This document shows positions 18,486-27,178 of a stretch of DNA of 64,000 bases, piece after piece. Under the pieces are notes generated by a model, which searched no databases, was not told the origin of the DNA, and saw nothing but the letters and a program-made list of their open reading frames with translations. This stretch comes from Hungatella sp. UBA4396 (GTDB lineage Bacteria; Bacillota; Clostridia; Lachnospirales; Lachnospiraceae): NCBI GenBank assembly GCA_002389905.1, contig DGRE01000052.1, forward strand, positions 5,595 through 69,594. The letters run 5' to 3'. The position numbers and the translations under genes are program-made. The first letter of the stretch is position 1, and each line of letters starts with the position of its first letter.

Positions 18486-19331
18486 TTACTCCTGCTCACC
18501 TGTATTTTCCTGAATAATTCTCTTGATATGGACCGTCAGGTACATAATCTCCTCATCTGTAAGCCGGTAATCCATCTTTTTTTCCATGTATGTATTCACC
18601 TTTAAGGCGCATTGATATGCTTCCGAATATTGGCGGTAGATCATATAGCAGAACTCCATATCCTCTGTCCCATAATACCGTTTTCTCACTGCCCGGTGAA
18701 CGAAAAATTTTAAATGTGTCACAAACCTTTCATAGGACAAAGTCTCTTCGTCGAGGGAAATTCCAAAGTGGTAACGGACGATGTTTAAGATATCCTGGAT
18801 CATCTGGGGAATCTCTGTAGATTCCTTCATATTGGTATCCAGTTCTGCATTCACCATATGCAGGGCAATATATCCGGCTTCATCCTCTGACAACTCCACG
18901 CCAAGCCTGTCCTTTATGATCTTTAAGGCTTCCAGACCAATCTCATACTCCTGATGATAAAATTTCTTGATTTCCCACAGCAACGCATTTTTAAACTCAA
19001 TTCCCTGCTTTTTTCTTTCAATGGCAAAGTTTAAGTGATCCGTCAAAGTAATATAAATGTTATCATTCAGTTTTTTACCCAAGGTTTCCTTTGCATAGGT
19101 AATAATCCTTCCGGCACAGCGGATATGTGATTCCGGAAGCTTTGCTACCAGCTCTGCAAACCGGTTCATTTCCTGGGTCCTTAAAAAGAAGGTTTTTGAT
19201 ATCTTCGATTCATCCACCAGGCTTCCCGGTTTTACGGAAAAACCGATCCCTTTTCCCATGAGGAGGACTTCCTGTCCATTTGAATCCCATGAACTGACTA
19301 TGTTATTTCCCAATACCTGTTTCACTACCAT
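18486..19331 (-). CDS. BglG/LicT-family transcriptional antiterminator
   Basis: 281 residues. The N-terminal RNA-binding domain (1-55, starting VVKQVLGNNIVSS) is followed by two PTS regulation domains (about 65-170 and 175-280) with the phosphorylatable histidines, e.g. DHLNFAIER, ALHMVNAEL, HLKFFVHR and LTVHIKRI. When the inducing sugar is present it is expected to bind the RAT sequence in its own leader (19354-19441) and stop termination. Position first in the operon makes it autoregulated and also the controller of bglP and bglA. Confidence 0.95.
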   Translation of the reverse strand: MVVKQVLGNNIVSSWDSNGQEVLLMGKGIGFSVKPGSLVDESKISKTFFLRTQEMNRFAELVAKLPESHIRCAGRIITYAKETLGKKLNDNIYITLTDHLNFAIERKKQGIEFKNALLWEIKKFYHQEYEIGLEALKIIKDRLGVELSEDEAGYIALHMVNAELDTNMKESTEIPQMIQDILNIVRYHFGISLDEETLSYERFVTHLKFFVHRAVRKRYYGTEDMEFCYMIYRQYSEAYQCALKVNTYMEKKMDYRLTDEEIMYLTVHIKRIIQENTGEQE

Positions 19332-19353
19332 AGACTTCCCCGTTTTCTGTAAT

Positions 19354-19441
19354 AAAAAAACTGGTCATACTTATACCTTGCCTGAACAAGCGTATAAATA
19401 CGACCAGTTATGCCTGCACGTTAAATTACAGTTGCACCCAG
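19354..19441 (-). promoter_or_regulatory. LicT/BglG-type RAT antiterminator overlapping an intrinsic terminator
   Basis: On the minus strand a RAT-like segment (GGGTGCAACTG... then TGCAGGCATAACTGG, 19439-19405) resembles the family consensus with paired GG..ACTG and GCAGGC blocks. Its 3' end overlaps the 5' arm of a terminator. Arms at 19392-19409 and 19359-19376 pair over 18 bp with two G-U wobbles, and seven T residues follow (19360-19354). This is the classic mutually exclusive antiterminator/terminator pair, set between the promoter and bglG. Confidence 0.85.
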
Positions 19442-19461
19442 TCAAACTCTTATTTTTATAC

Positions 19462-19490
19462 ATTTTAACATATTTATCCATGTTTGTAAA
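19462..19490 (-). promoter_or_regulatory. Sigma-A promoter of the bglGPA operon
   Basis: TTTACA and TAAAAT on the minus strand are 17 bp apart. The predicted start lies about 15 bases before the RAT sequence, placing the whole antitermination switch in the leader. Confidence 0.65.
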
Positions 19491-19529
19491 GCATTTATTA
19501 TGCAAATTTTAAAGTCTCATCAAGAAAGT

Positions 19530-19545
19530 ATCCCGCTTGCGGGAT
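19530..19545 (-). terminator. Weak terminator hairpin after degV-like gene
   Basis: ATCCCGC and GCGGGAT form a 7-bp GC-rich stem with a 2-base gap (a 4-base loop when the closing pair opens). On the minus strand it is followed by ACTTTCTT, a poor T-tract, 42 bp after the DegV stop. Confidence 0.45.
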
Positions 19546-19586
19546 TCTCCGCCTGCCTGAGCAGAGCATAAATATAATCAATATCT

Positions 19587-20429
19587 TTAAAGCGTCATGA
19601 TGATTCCGCCTTCATTGGCATAGACCGTAGCCACTCCTGCGGTTTCTGTAATGATCACATCTTTAAACACAGCCTGCTTGATCATTTCCTGTTTTACATA
19701 TTCCGCCCGTTCCGAATTGTTGCAATGGGCAATAACTAAAACCCTATCCCTGGTGTCTTTCGTATTTTTCATAGCCAGCTCCACCATTCTGCCCAAAGCC
19801 TTGTTAATTCCTCTGGCCTGATCCAGCTTTACGATCACGCCCGATTCAGCTCCCATAACAGGTTTAATATTTAAGGCAGTGGCAAAGAATGCCTGAAGCC
19901 CTGTCAGGCGCCCGTTCTTTCTCAAGGTATCCAGGCTCTCCAGCACAAAATAGGTCTTCATATTCTTAATGAAGGTCCTGGCCTTTTCCTCGATTTCTTC
20001 AAAGGGCAGGGAAGCCTGACAAAGAGACTGAACATAAAGGGCAATGTTTAACTCACCGGCTGAGGCGGAATCAGAACCCAGCACTGCAATCTTTTTCCCG
20101 TTATTTCCATGTTCTTCCTCGTAAAGCTTTTTTCCCAGAACAGCGCTGTTATAGGTTCCGCTTAAATGTTCGGACAAAGTGATGACAAACACCTGGTCTT
20201 CATCGCATTCATAAGCTTCCTTAAACAGCTCCGGAGAAGGACATGCTGTCTTAGGAGCCTCGCTGCTGTTTTTCACCAGTTCCAGAAAGCTTTTCTGGTC
20301 AAATGTCTCATCATCGACAATCTGAGTGTTTCCCACCTGTAAAGTAAGGGGGATTATCTGAAAGTGGGGATCTTTCCTTAAATCTGCCGTAAGGTCCAGA
20401 CAACTGTCCCCAATAATCTTATAGCTCAT
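19587..20429 (-). CDS. DegV family fatty-acid-binding protein
   Basis: 280 residues. It begins with the DegV motif IIGDSCLDL and has the lipid-contacting blocks TSCPSP-like TACPSPELF (about 60-69) and LSEHLSGTYNSA (about 84-95). The family binds a fatty acid in the cytoplasm; in Firmicutes some members (FakB) present the lipid to the kinase FakA for phosphorylation. No fakA is beside it, so a FakB role is possible but not shown. AGGAGGAAG precedes the start and a consensus promoter lies upstream. Confidence 0.9.
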   Translation of the reverse strand: MSYKIIGDSCLDLTADLRKDPHFQIIPLTLQVGNTQIVDDETFDQKSFLELVKNSSEAPKTACPSPELFKEAYECDEDQVFVITLSEHLSGTYNSAVLGKKLYEEEHGNNGKKIAVLGSDSASAGELNIALYVQSLCQASLPFEEIEEKARTFIKNMKTYFVLESLDTLRKNGRLTGLQAFFATALNIKPVMGAESGVIVKLDQARGINKALGRMVELAMKNTKDTRDRVLVIAHCNNSERAEYVKQEMIKQAVFKDVIITETAGVATVYANEGGIIMTL

Positions 20430-20483
20430 ATCTCCGCTCTTCCTCCTGACACGAAACTTATCATGTAGTATTCATTACCATAT

Positions 20484-20512
20484 ATTATAGAGAAACCATA
20501 CTCAGATGTCAA
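20484..20512 (-). promoter_or_regulatory. Perfect-consensus sigma-A promoter of the DegV gene
   Basis: Minus strand TTGACA, 17-bp spacer, TATAAT, about 55 bp before the start codon. It lies between the htpG terminator and the DegV gene, so DegV is a separate unit. Confidence 0.8.
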
Positions 20513-20532
20513 TAGAATAATTGGCTGACCTC

Positions 20533-20565
20533 AAAAAAAGGACCTGTACCAACATACAAGTCCTT
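20533..20565 (-). terminator. Rho-independent terminator of htpG
   Basis: AAGGACTTGTA and TACAGGTCCTT form an 11-bp stem with one G-U pair and a 6-base loop, followed by seven T residues on the minus strand. Confidence 0.85.
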
Positions 20566-20589
20566 CTTAATTTGATGATATATCTGTTT

Positions 20590-22593
20590 TTATGCTTCTG
20601 CCATAACTAACATCAATTCATTGCTTCTGGCAATAAATTTTGTCATCCGCTCAGGAGTCAGGGAACCATGGCTTAAGGCTGCCAGATCATAAAGCTGCTC
20701 GCAGATGGAATTGGTATGAGTTCCCTCTCTGTTTGCCAGCACATACTGAACCAGCTTGTTGTTGTAGTTGAGCACAAGGGTTTCTCCTCCTGCCCCGAAC
20801 ATAGATGGGTCCATTCCAGGCATGGTATACATCTTCATCATTTCCTGCATACGGCGGGATTCCTCTGACACGGTGATCATAGAAGAAAGGCTTTCATTTT
20901 TCAGCTTCTCCACCTTCACCTCAAGGTGCTCCTTGCCCAGAACCTTTCGGAATAATTCAGTCAGGGCTTCCACGTCTCCCTTCATGGCATCCTGATCCTC
21001 CTGGCTTACCTCTTCCTTGAAGGTGTCGGACAAATCAGAGTTAATGCATAAGAACTTCACATTCTCATTCTTCTGCTCCAAATATCCCACAAAAGGATTG
21101 TCAATATTATGGGTTAAATAAACCGCATCAAGTCCGGCCTCTTTAAACATGTTGATGTACTGGCTCTGCTCTTTTTCATCGGTAATGTAGAAGATCTTAT
21201 TTTCGTGCTTTTCCTTATTTACCTCCAGACAGTCGGAAATGGTTAAATATTTTCCTTCCAAATTCTTAAAAATAAGAGAATCATTGATCTTCTCAGCAAA
21301 CTTCTCATCCTTTAAACAGCCGAACTTAATAAATGGATTGATGTCATCCCAATACTTCTCATAATTTTCACGGTCTGTCTTAAACATGCCGGTCAGCTTG
21401 TCAGCCACCTTCTTCGTGATATAATCGGAAATCTTTTTCACAAAGCCGTCGTTCTGAAGGGCGCTTCTGGATACGTTAAGAGGCAGGTCCGGACAGTCGA
21501 TCACACCCTTTAACAGCATCAGGAATTCAGGAATTACTTCCTTGATGTTATCTGCAATAAACACCTGACTGTTATACAGCTTAATGGTTCCTTCCAGGCT
21601 GTCGTAATTCATGTTCAGCTTAGGGAAGTAGAGGATTCCCTTCAGATTAAATGGATAATCCATATTTAAGTGAATCCAGAACAGAGGCTCCTTGTAGTCG
21701 TTGAACACCTTGCGGTAGAAGGCTTTATAATCTTCCTCCGTGCATTCGTTGGGATGCTTATTCCACAAAGGATTGGTGTCATTAACAGGCACCGGACGCT
21801 TTTTAATCTTATATTTTTCTTTGGCTGGAGATATCTCTACAACTTCCTTCTCCCCGTTCTCGTTCTCTTTTTCCTCGGTCTTTGCTTCCTCCACAATGGT
21901 TTCCACCACAGTGTCCTTATCGGTCAGCTCATCCTTTTCAATGGTCTCATACTGAGGTTCAGAAGAGGAACTGGATAAGTAAATTGCCACCGGCATAAAG
22001 GAACAGTATTTGTCAAGAACCTCTTTGGCTCTGTATTCGTTGCAGAATTCCAGACTTTCTTCATTGAGATACAGCTTGATGGAAGTACCGAATTCCGTTT
22101 TGTCTCCATCCTCCATCTGGTACTCTGTTCCGCCGTCAGACTCCCAGTGCACCGGAGCAGCACCTTCTTTATAGGAAAGCGTATCAATGGTAACCCGGTC
22201 AGCCACCATGAACGCAGAATAAAAGCCAAGTCCGAAATGACCGATAATCTGGTCTTCATTGGCCTTGTCCTTATATCTTTCAAGGAAATCCTGGGCGCCG
22301 GAAAAAGCGATCTGGTTGATGTATTCCTCCACTTCCTCTGCGGTCATACCAAGACCGTTGTCCTTAAATGTAATAGACTTTTCATTGGAATCTGTAATAA
22401 CCTCGATCTTAAACTCCAGATCATCAGGTTTCTGCCACTCTCCCATGATATCCAGCTTTTTCAGCTTTGTAATGGCATCACAGCCATTGGAAACCAGTTC
22501 CCTGTAGAAAATATCATGATCAGAATACAGCCATTTCTTAATAATCGGGAAAATATTTTCGCTGTTAATTGTCAAGCTTCCTGTCTTTGCCAT
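20590..22593 (-). CDS. htpG: Molecular chaperone HtpG (Hsp90)
   Basis: 667 residues. The GHKL ATPase domain (about 1-225) has LVSNGCDAITK (the N-box; the usual Glu/Asn helix), DNGLGM and GHFGLGFYSAFMVAD. An acidic charged linker with many Glu/Lys (about 225-265) leads to the middle domain with SRSALQ (catalytic Arg region), and a C-terminal dimerisation domain follows. It is an ATP-dependent cytosolic chaperone for stressed proteins. Regulation is visible: a CIRCE operator and a sigma-A promoter lie immediately upstream, so it is probably an HrcA-controlled heat-shock gene. AAGGAG precedes the ATG. Confidence 0.96.
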   Translation of the reverse strand: MAKTGSLTINSENIFPIIKKWLYSDHDIFYRELVSNGCDAITKLKKLDIMGEWQKPDDLEFKIEVITDSNEKSITFKDNGLGMTAEEVEEYINQIAFSGAQDFLERYKDKANEDQIIGHFGLGFYSAFMVADRVTIDTLSYKEGAAPVHWESDGGTEYQMEDGDKTEFGTSIKLYLNEESLEFCNEYRAKEVLDKYCSFMPVAIYLSSSSSEPQYETIEKDELTDKDTVVETIVEEAKTEEKENENGEKEVVEISPAKEKYKIKKRPVPVNDTNPLWNKHPNECTEEDYKAFYRKVFNDYKEPLFWIHLNMDYPFNLKGILYFPKLNMNYDSLEGTIKLYNSQVFIADNIKEVIPEFLMLLKGVIDCPDLPLNVSRSALQNDGFVKKISDYITKKVADKLTGMFKTDRENYEKYWDDINPFIKFGCLKDEKFAEKINDSLIFKNLEGKYLTISDCLEVNKEKHENKIFYITDEKEQSQYINMFKEAGLDAVYLTHNIDNPFVGYLEQKNENVKFLCINSDLSDTFKEEVSQEDQDAMKGDVEALTELFRKVLGKEHLEVKVEKLKNESLSSMITVSEESRRMQEMMKMYTMPGMDPSMFGAGGETLVLNYNNKLVQYVLANREGTHTNSICEQLYDLAALSHGSLTPERMTKFIARSNELMLVMAEA

Positions 22594-22662
22594 ATCAACA
22601 CACTCCTTACGTTTTCTATTATTATGTGATACATAAATGAAAAAATAATACCTGTAAAAAGT

Positions 22663-22691
22663 ATTTTAATACGCTGTGATTGAAATGTCAA
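22663..22691 (-). promoter_or_regulatory. Sigma-A promoter of htpG
   Basis: Minus strand TTGACA (22691-22686), 17-bp spacer, TAAAAT (22668-22663). The CIRCE element begins 8 bp upstream of the -35. Confidence 0.75.
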
Positions 22692-22698
22692 TAGAAAA

Positions 22699-22725
22699 TC
22701 AGCACTCGTTTGAATCGAGTGCTAA
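22699..22725. promoter_or_regulatory. CIRCE heat-shock operator (HrcA site)
   Basis: TCAGCACTC-N9-GAGTGCTAA matches the CIRCE consensus TTAGCACTC-N9-GAGTGCTAA with a single mismatch and the exact 9-bp spacer. It adjoins the htpG promoter and sits in the short gap after the preceding gene's stop. HrcA binding here should repress htpG at normal temperature. Confidence 0.9.
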
Positions 22726-22730
22726 TAATT

Positions 22731-23228
22731 CTATTCTTCCAGAAATGGAATGCTATGATGTTTTAAAAATCCCTTTGCCGCCTGGTCCCATTCCTCGTCA
22801 AGGGCCTTGTCCAAAGTAAAGACGGAAACCGAGGTTCCTGTCACACAGGTAAGCTTATCTTCTTCATAACGGATGTTCATATACAGTCCTTTTACCTGGT
22901 CAGGAGCAAATGGAAGCTGGCGGGAGGCCAGGAAACCCTCGGTTCCTTCCTGTGACATCTGAAGGATGATCCGGAAGCTGACAGGAAGGCGTTTCCCCTT
23001 AATTAAGGAAAAACAAAAGGGCTTTACCATGGCCCAGGAGGAAAGCTGTCCGTTTTTCAATTCCTCCAGTTCCTCACTGGAATAGTAACCGGGGCGTATG
23101 GCCCCATCTATGGTAAAGGTATTGAATGTAGTAATAACAGCTTCTTTCACAAGGAACTGGTCAAACACGTCCCCTACGAACAATCTGGAGGTAAAGAGCT
23201 TTAAGTCCTCAATTTTCAATGCGATCAT
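22731..23228 (-). CDS. DUF5721-like protein, function unknown
   Basis: 165 residues from the ATG at 23228, preceded by GGGGAGAATTTGTC; the longer frame to 23294 overlaps the promoter. It is soluble with no signal peptide. It begins IALKIEDLKLFTSRLFVG and has a mid-region FNTFTIDGAIRPGYYSSEE. I recognise it as a Clostridia-specific family (DUF5721, from memory), which has no known activity. It is its own transcription unit upstream of htpG. Confidence 0.7.
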   Translation of the reverse strand: MIALKIEDLKLFTSRLFVGDVFDQFLVKEAVITTFNTFTIDGAIRPGYYSSEELEELKNGQLSSWAMVKPFCFSLIKGKRLPVSFRIILQMSQEGTEGFLASRQLPFAPDQVKGLYMNIRYEEDKLTCVTGTSVSVFTLDKALDEEWDQAAKGFLKHHSIPFLEE

Positions 23229-23264
23229 GACAAATTCTCCCCTTCTTATAATCTCTGCCCGTTT

Positions 23265-23294
23265 ACTATACAACGGATCATCCCAGACTGTCAA
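23265..23294 (-). promoter_or_regulatory. Sigma-A promoter of the DUF5721-like gene
   Basis: Minus strand TTGACA, 18-bp spacer, TATAGT, about 37 bp before the chosen start at 23228. Confidence 0.65.
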
Positions 23295-23407
23295 CGCAGG
23301 ATTTCCCTTGTTCTCCGGTATTCCAAACCGTTTTTTTCTGTGGTATACTGTGTTATGATATTAGCAAAAGCAATGAGCCCGGATATTCGGGCGGAAAGAG
23401 GAACCTT

Positions 23408-24694
23408 ATGAATCATATCAAAGAGTTGGAAACACTGATTGCCGCATCTGTTTCTCCCTATCACTGCATCATGGCGGCAGCGGACCAGCTTGCGTCCGCA
23501 GGCTTTCAAGAGCTGCCTCTGGCCCAACCGTGGGAGCTGACAAAAGGCGGTTCTTATTACATAAATGCATTTGATTCCACCCTGGTGGCATTCTCCATAG
23601 GGGAAGAACTGGGCGAAGTGCCCGCCCTTAAGCTGGCGGCCTCCCATACAGACTGGCCCTGCCTGAAGGTAAAGCCCTCCCCTGAGATCACTTCCCTGGA
23701 ATACGGAAAGCTTAATGTGGAGGTATACGGAGGCCCTCTTCTGGGAACCTGGTTTGACCGTCCTTTATCCATGGCAGGCAAGGTCTGCGTGGCCGGATCA
23801 TCTCCTATGAAGCCTGAAACTATTTTTGTGGACTTTTCGCGGCCTGTCCTCACAGTTCCAAGCCTGGCCATCCATATGAACCGGGAGGCCAATAACGGAG
23901 TTGCTATCAATGCCCAGATCGACATGCTTCCCCTCATTGCCCGGATTACGGAAGAGTTAAGCAAGGAACACTTTTTCTTAGAGGCTCTGGCAAAAGAGGC
24001 GGGAGTTAAAAAAGAGGATATTCTGGATTATGAAATTTATATCTATAACCGGGAAGAAGGAACTCTCTTAGGGCTGCAGGAGGAGTTTTACTCTTCTCCC
24101 CGCCTGGATAATCTGACTTCCGTACAGGCCTGCTTAAGCGGCATCATGGCTGAACCATGCAAGAACGGCATCAATGTTATTGCCTTATATGACAATGAAG
24201 AAATCGGAAGCCATACCAAGCAGGGCGCTTCTTCTGCTCTTATGGAGCGGATTCTGGAAAAAATCTGCCTATCTCTGGGGTATTCCAGAGAAACCTTTTT
24301 AAATGTTCTGATGAGCGGATTTTTTCTGTCTCTTGACGTGGCCCACGCCATTCATCCAAATCACGGGGAAAAATGTGATATCAAGAACCAGATTGTTATG
24401 GGTGACGGGGTATCTATTAAACTGGCAGCCAGCCAGTCCTATGCTACGGATGCCTCCAGTACTGGAGTTATTGAGGGCATCTGCCGGAAGGAAAATATTC
24501 CATATAAGAAGTTCTCCAACCGTTCTGATGTGAAAGGGGGGTCTACTTTGGGAAGCATATCTTCTGCTCTGCTTACCATGCGGACAGTGGATGCAGGCGT
24601 TCCTATTCTCGCCATGCACTCTGCAAGGGAAGTTATGGGAACCAGGGACCAGGAGGCGCTTGTGAGGCTGGCAGAGGCTTTTTTCCAAGCATAA
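23408..24694 (+). CDS. M18 family aminopeptidase
   Basis: 428 residues of the aspartyl-aminopeptidase family, zinc metalloenzymes that remove N-terminal (often acidic or neutral) residues. Metal ligands are visible in AASHTDWPCLKVKP (His, Asp), SPRLDNLTS (Asp), YDNEEIGS (Glu pair) and VAHAIHPNH (His). It is cytoplasmic, with no signal sequence. AAAGAGG lies before the ATG and a terminator follows at 24705. It is divergent from the DUF5721-like gene and convergent with the PrsA-like gene. Confidence 0.93.
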   Translation: MNHIKELETLIAASVSPYHCIMAAADQLASAGFQELPLAQPWELTKGGSYYINAFDSTLVAFSIGEELGEVPALKLAASHTDWPCLKVKPSPEITSLEYGKLNVEVYGGPLLGTWFDRPLSMAGKVCVAGSSPMKPETIFVDFSRPVLTVPSLAIHMNREANNGVAINAQIDMLPLIARITEELSKEHFFLEALAKEAGVKKEDILDYEIYIYNREEGTLLGLQEEFYSSPRLDNLTSVQACLSGIMAEPCKNGINVIALYDNEEIGSHTKQGASSALMERILEKICLSLGYSRETFLNVLMSGFFLSLDVAHAIHPNHGEKCDIKNQIVMGDGVSIKLAASQSYATDASSTGVIEGICRKENIPYKKFSNRSDVKGGSTLGSISSALLTMRTVDAGVPILAMHSAREVMGTRDQEALVRLAEAFFQA

Positions 24695-24704
24695 ACAGAA
24701 AAAT

Positions 24705-24736
24705 GGCAGGCCATCAAAATAGGTCTGCCTTTTTTA
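24705..24736 (+). terminator. Rho-independent terminator
   Basis: GGCAGGCC and GGTCTGCC form an 8-bp stem with one wobble and a 9-base loop, followed by TTTTTT, 11 bp after the M18 stop. Confidence 0.75.
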
Positions 24737-24741
24737 TTCCA

Positions 24742-25713
24742 TCAATCAGAAAAATACTTCTTATAAATTTCAAAAAAGTTTGTAGTCGTAGTCTTATCCT
24801 CTTTGGAAAATTTTACATCCTTCCACATCTCACTGTTAAAAACCACCGGCTTTTCTTCCTTAAACTGAGAATAAATCTGATCAAAAGCCTCTTTCTTCCG
24901 CTCCCGGTACAAACCGGCCTTTCTCTCCTGGGTGGCTTCTTCGTCATAATCATTGACACACCGGAAAATATAATACTTTCCATTTTCCTCCACCACAGAA
25001 CTGATCTCTCCCACCGAAAGTGAAAAAGCGGCTTCCTCACCGGGGCCGGGGGCTTCTCCCCTTCCCATCTTCCGCTGGGTGACCCCTTCTTCCGAATATT
25101 CCCTGGCAAGGGCCTGGAAGTCGGCTCCTTCCGCCTGGGCCTCTAAAAGCACCTCTTCCGCAGCGGCTCTATCCGATAAAACAATCTGATCTACCTCAAT
25201 CACCTTGGCTTCGCTGTCGCTGATTTCCAGATTCAAATCCTTTGTCAGCTCTTCCACCACCTTATTGGACAGACAGTATTCTTCGTACATGATCCGCACG
25301 TCTTCTTCCGTGACCCCCATATACGAAATATCCTCCTCGGTCAAAGAGGCGAAATATTCCTCGGCCGCCTTCCTGGCTTCCTCCTTTTCCCCGCCGTTTA
25401 AAGTGATTCCCCGGCTCCCGGCAAGGAGATTCAGCCTCTTCATCTCATGAAGAAATTCCCTCACCTGTTCCACCAAATAGACTTCAAAGGTCTGTCCCTC
25501 CGGCAGCTCCACTCCCCATATCTGGCTGGTATAAAGCTGCTGATACCGGTTCCTCTCCGTAGCTACCACGATCATGGACTGAGGCATGGTATAAGCCTTG
25601 CTTTCCCGGATTTCAGAAACAATGGGAATTTCAGACTTGCATCCGGACAGGAAAACCGCTGCTGCCAATGAAGCCAGAAATACTTTTACCCCCCGTCTGC
25701 ATTGACCTCTCAT
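24742..25713 (-). CDS. PrsA-like peptidyl-prolyl isomerase lipoprotein
   Basis: 323 residues from the ATG at 25713, which has AAAGAGG before it. It has a positively charged N-terminus, a hydrophobic core and the lipobox FLSGC (cysteine at about 25), so it is an anchored lipoprotein on the outer face of the membrane. A SurA/PrsA-type helical chaperone region (about 60-150) is followed by a PpiC rotamase domain (about 160-265, with VDQIVLSDRAAAEEVL and FSLSVGEISSVVEENGKYYI). It likely helps fold secreted proteins. The terminator-bearing convergent gap to M18 is short. Confidence 0.88.
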   Translation of the reverse strand: MRGQCRRGVKVFLASLAAAVFLSGCKSEIPIVSEIRESKAYTMPQSMIVVATERNRYQQLYTSQIWGVELPEGQTFEVYLVEQVREFLHEMKRLNLLAGSRGITLNGGEKEEARKAAEEYFASLTEEDISYMGVTEEDVRIMYEEYCLSNKVVEELTKDLNLEISDSEAKVIEVDQIVLSDRAAAEEVLLEAQAEGADFQALAREYSEEGVTQRKMGRGEAPGPGEEAAFSLSVGEISSVVEENGKYYIFRCVNDYDEEATQERKAGLYRERKKEAFDQIYSQFKEEKPVVFNSEMWKDVKFSKEDKTTTTNFFEIYKKYFSD

Positions 25714-25734
25714 GAATACCTCTTTCCTCACTGC

Positions 25735-26520
25735 CTACAGCAGCAGTTTCAATATTTTCAAAACTCCGTTATTTACATTGGTATCAGTCTGGAACTTGGC
25801 CGCGGCCTTTACTTCCTCCCTGGCATTCCCCACTGCAAAGCTGTAATAAGCCTGCTGCAGCATTTCCACGTCATTGAGCTGGTCACCAAAGGCCATAGTT
25901 TCCGACGGCTTAATGCCCAGACTGTCCTGAAGCAGCTTCACGGCCTGCCCCTTGTTGATTCCCTTTTTCATGCAGTCCAGCCACATGTCGCCTGCTGTGG
26001 TGATCTTCAGAAGGTCCCCATACTTTTCCTGCAAATCCCTGGTATGAGATTCCACATCATGTTCACGGTATACGGATACCTTGATAAATTCCGAATCCAC
26101 CGCAGTCAAATCCTCTACCTGCTGAATCCGGAATTTATAGCCGTTTATCATCCAGTCCAGAACATCCTGATTTTTCGTTTCCATATAAATGATATCCGGG
26201 CCGCTCAGCATGATCTCCATCCCTTCTTTCCTGCGCACATCATGGATCAGGTCCATAACAGTCTGACGGTCAATGGTATTGGTGTAGAGGCTTCTTCCGT
26301 GAAGGCCCACATAAGCGCCGTTATCCGACAAATAAAATATCTTCTCCTTAATAGGTTCAAATATAGACTCTATGCTGACCCACTGGCGTCCGCTGGCTGC
26401 GGCGAACTGAATGCCTTTTGCCCTCAACTTTAAAATTACATCGTAAAGCTCCGGATTGATGTCATGGCATCCGTCCTTTACCAGAGTTCCGTCAATATCC
26501 GATGCAATCAATTTTATCAT
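25735..26520 (-). CDS. Cof-type HAD-IIB family phosphatase
   Basis: 261 residues. HAD motif I is DIDGTLV at the N-terminus, motif II is AASGRQW, and the C-terminal KGQAVKLLQDSLGI and FGDQLNDVEML supply the lysine and Asp pair. The C2B cap in the middle marks the Cof/YidA group, which dephosphorylates small sugar phosphates or FMN/PLP-like molecules. Substrate unknown. It overlaps maf by 4 bp (ATGA), implying translational coupling. Confidence 0.93.
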   Translation of the reverse strand: MIKLIASDIDGTLVKDGCHDINPELYDVILKLRAKGIQFAAASGRQWVSIESIFEPIKEKIFYLSDNGAYVGLHGRSLYTNTIDRQTVMDLIHDVRRKEGMEIMLSGPDIIYMETKNQDVLDWMINGYKFRIQQVEDLTAVDSEFIKVSVYREHDVESHTRDLQEKYGDLLKITTAGDMWLDCMKKGINKGQAVKLLQDSLGIKPSETMAFGDQLNDVEMLQQAYYSFAVGNAREEVKAAAKFQTDTNVNNGVLKILKLLL

Positions 26521-27110
26521 TCTCTCTCCTCCTCGGCCATCTTTTTAAGTTCCTGATATACCCGTCCTACAGGTAATCCTACTACATTATTGTAATCCCC
26601 GTCAATCCCTTTGATAAAAGCCGCAAATTTTCCCTGTATCCCGTAAGCTCCGGCCTTGTCCAAAGGCTCTTTGCTGTCCGCATAGGCCCTGATCTCCTCA
26701 TAAGACATGGGATATAAATGAACATCAGTCTTTTCCACAAATGTCCTTGTCTTTTGCCCTCTTTCTCCACAATATACCAGGGTTACCCCTGTGTATACCT
26801 GATGGGTTTTCCCTTCTAACAGAGAAATCATGCGAAATGCATCTTCATGATCAGACGGTTTTCCTAAAATTTCTCCGCCTGCCGCAACTACGGTATCCGC
26901 ACCAACCACCCAGGTTCCCGGCTTCTGGGAACAGGCCACATCCTCTGCCTTCTGGCTGGACAGCTCCATAACAGCCTCTTCGGGCACATCTGTACTTATC
27001 TTCTCTTCTATGGTGCTGGGCACAATCTCCGGTGTGATTCCGATTTGAGCCAAAAGCTCTTTTCTCCTTGGAGATGCCGAAGCCAGCACAATTTTCTCTG
27101 TCTGATCCAT
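26517..27110 (-). CDS. maf: Maf family nucleotide pyrophosphatase
   Basis: 197 residues. It has the SASPRRKELL N-terminal motif, the VVGADTVV active site and the EKTDVHLYPMS and DKAGAYGIQG blocks of the Maf/YhdE-type dTTP/UTP pyrophosphatase. These enzymes hydrolyse non-canonical or excess nucleotides and can influence septation. CGGAGGTTTTTT precedes the ATG. It is first of a two-gene unit with the HAD hydrolase. Confidence 0.94.
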   Translation of the reverse strand: MDQTEKIVLASASPRRKELLAQIGITPEIVPSTIEEKISTDVPEEAVMELSSQKAEDVACSQKPGTWVVGADTVVAAGGEILGKPSDHEDAFRMISLLEGKTHQVYTGVTLVYCGERGQKTRTFVEKTDVHLYPMSYEEIRAYADSKEPLDKAGAYGIQGKFAAFIKGIDGDYNNVVGLPVGRVYQELKKMAEEERE

Positions 27111-27149
27111 AAAAAACCTCCGTTTTCAATAAGTCATAACATTAAATAA

Positions 27150-27172
27150 GCGGGACCCTTATGGAATCCCGC
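27150..27172 (-). terminator. Short hairpin after the CmpB-like gene
   Basis: GCGGGA and TCCCGC form a 6-bp stem with an 11-base loop and are followed on the minus strand by TTATTT, 7 bp after the stop codon. The T-tract is weak. Confidence 0.5.
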
Positions 27173-27178
27173 CTCTCA

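Noticed and set aside
22699..22725. CIRCE regulating the DUF5721-like gene
   Set aside because: The element lies downstream of that gene's stop on the same strand and directly upstream of the htpG promoter, so it fits htpG only.
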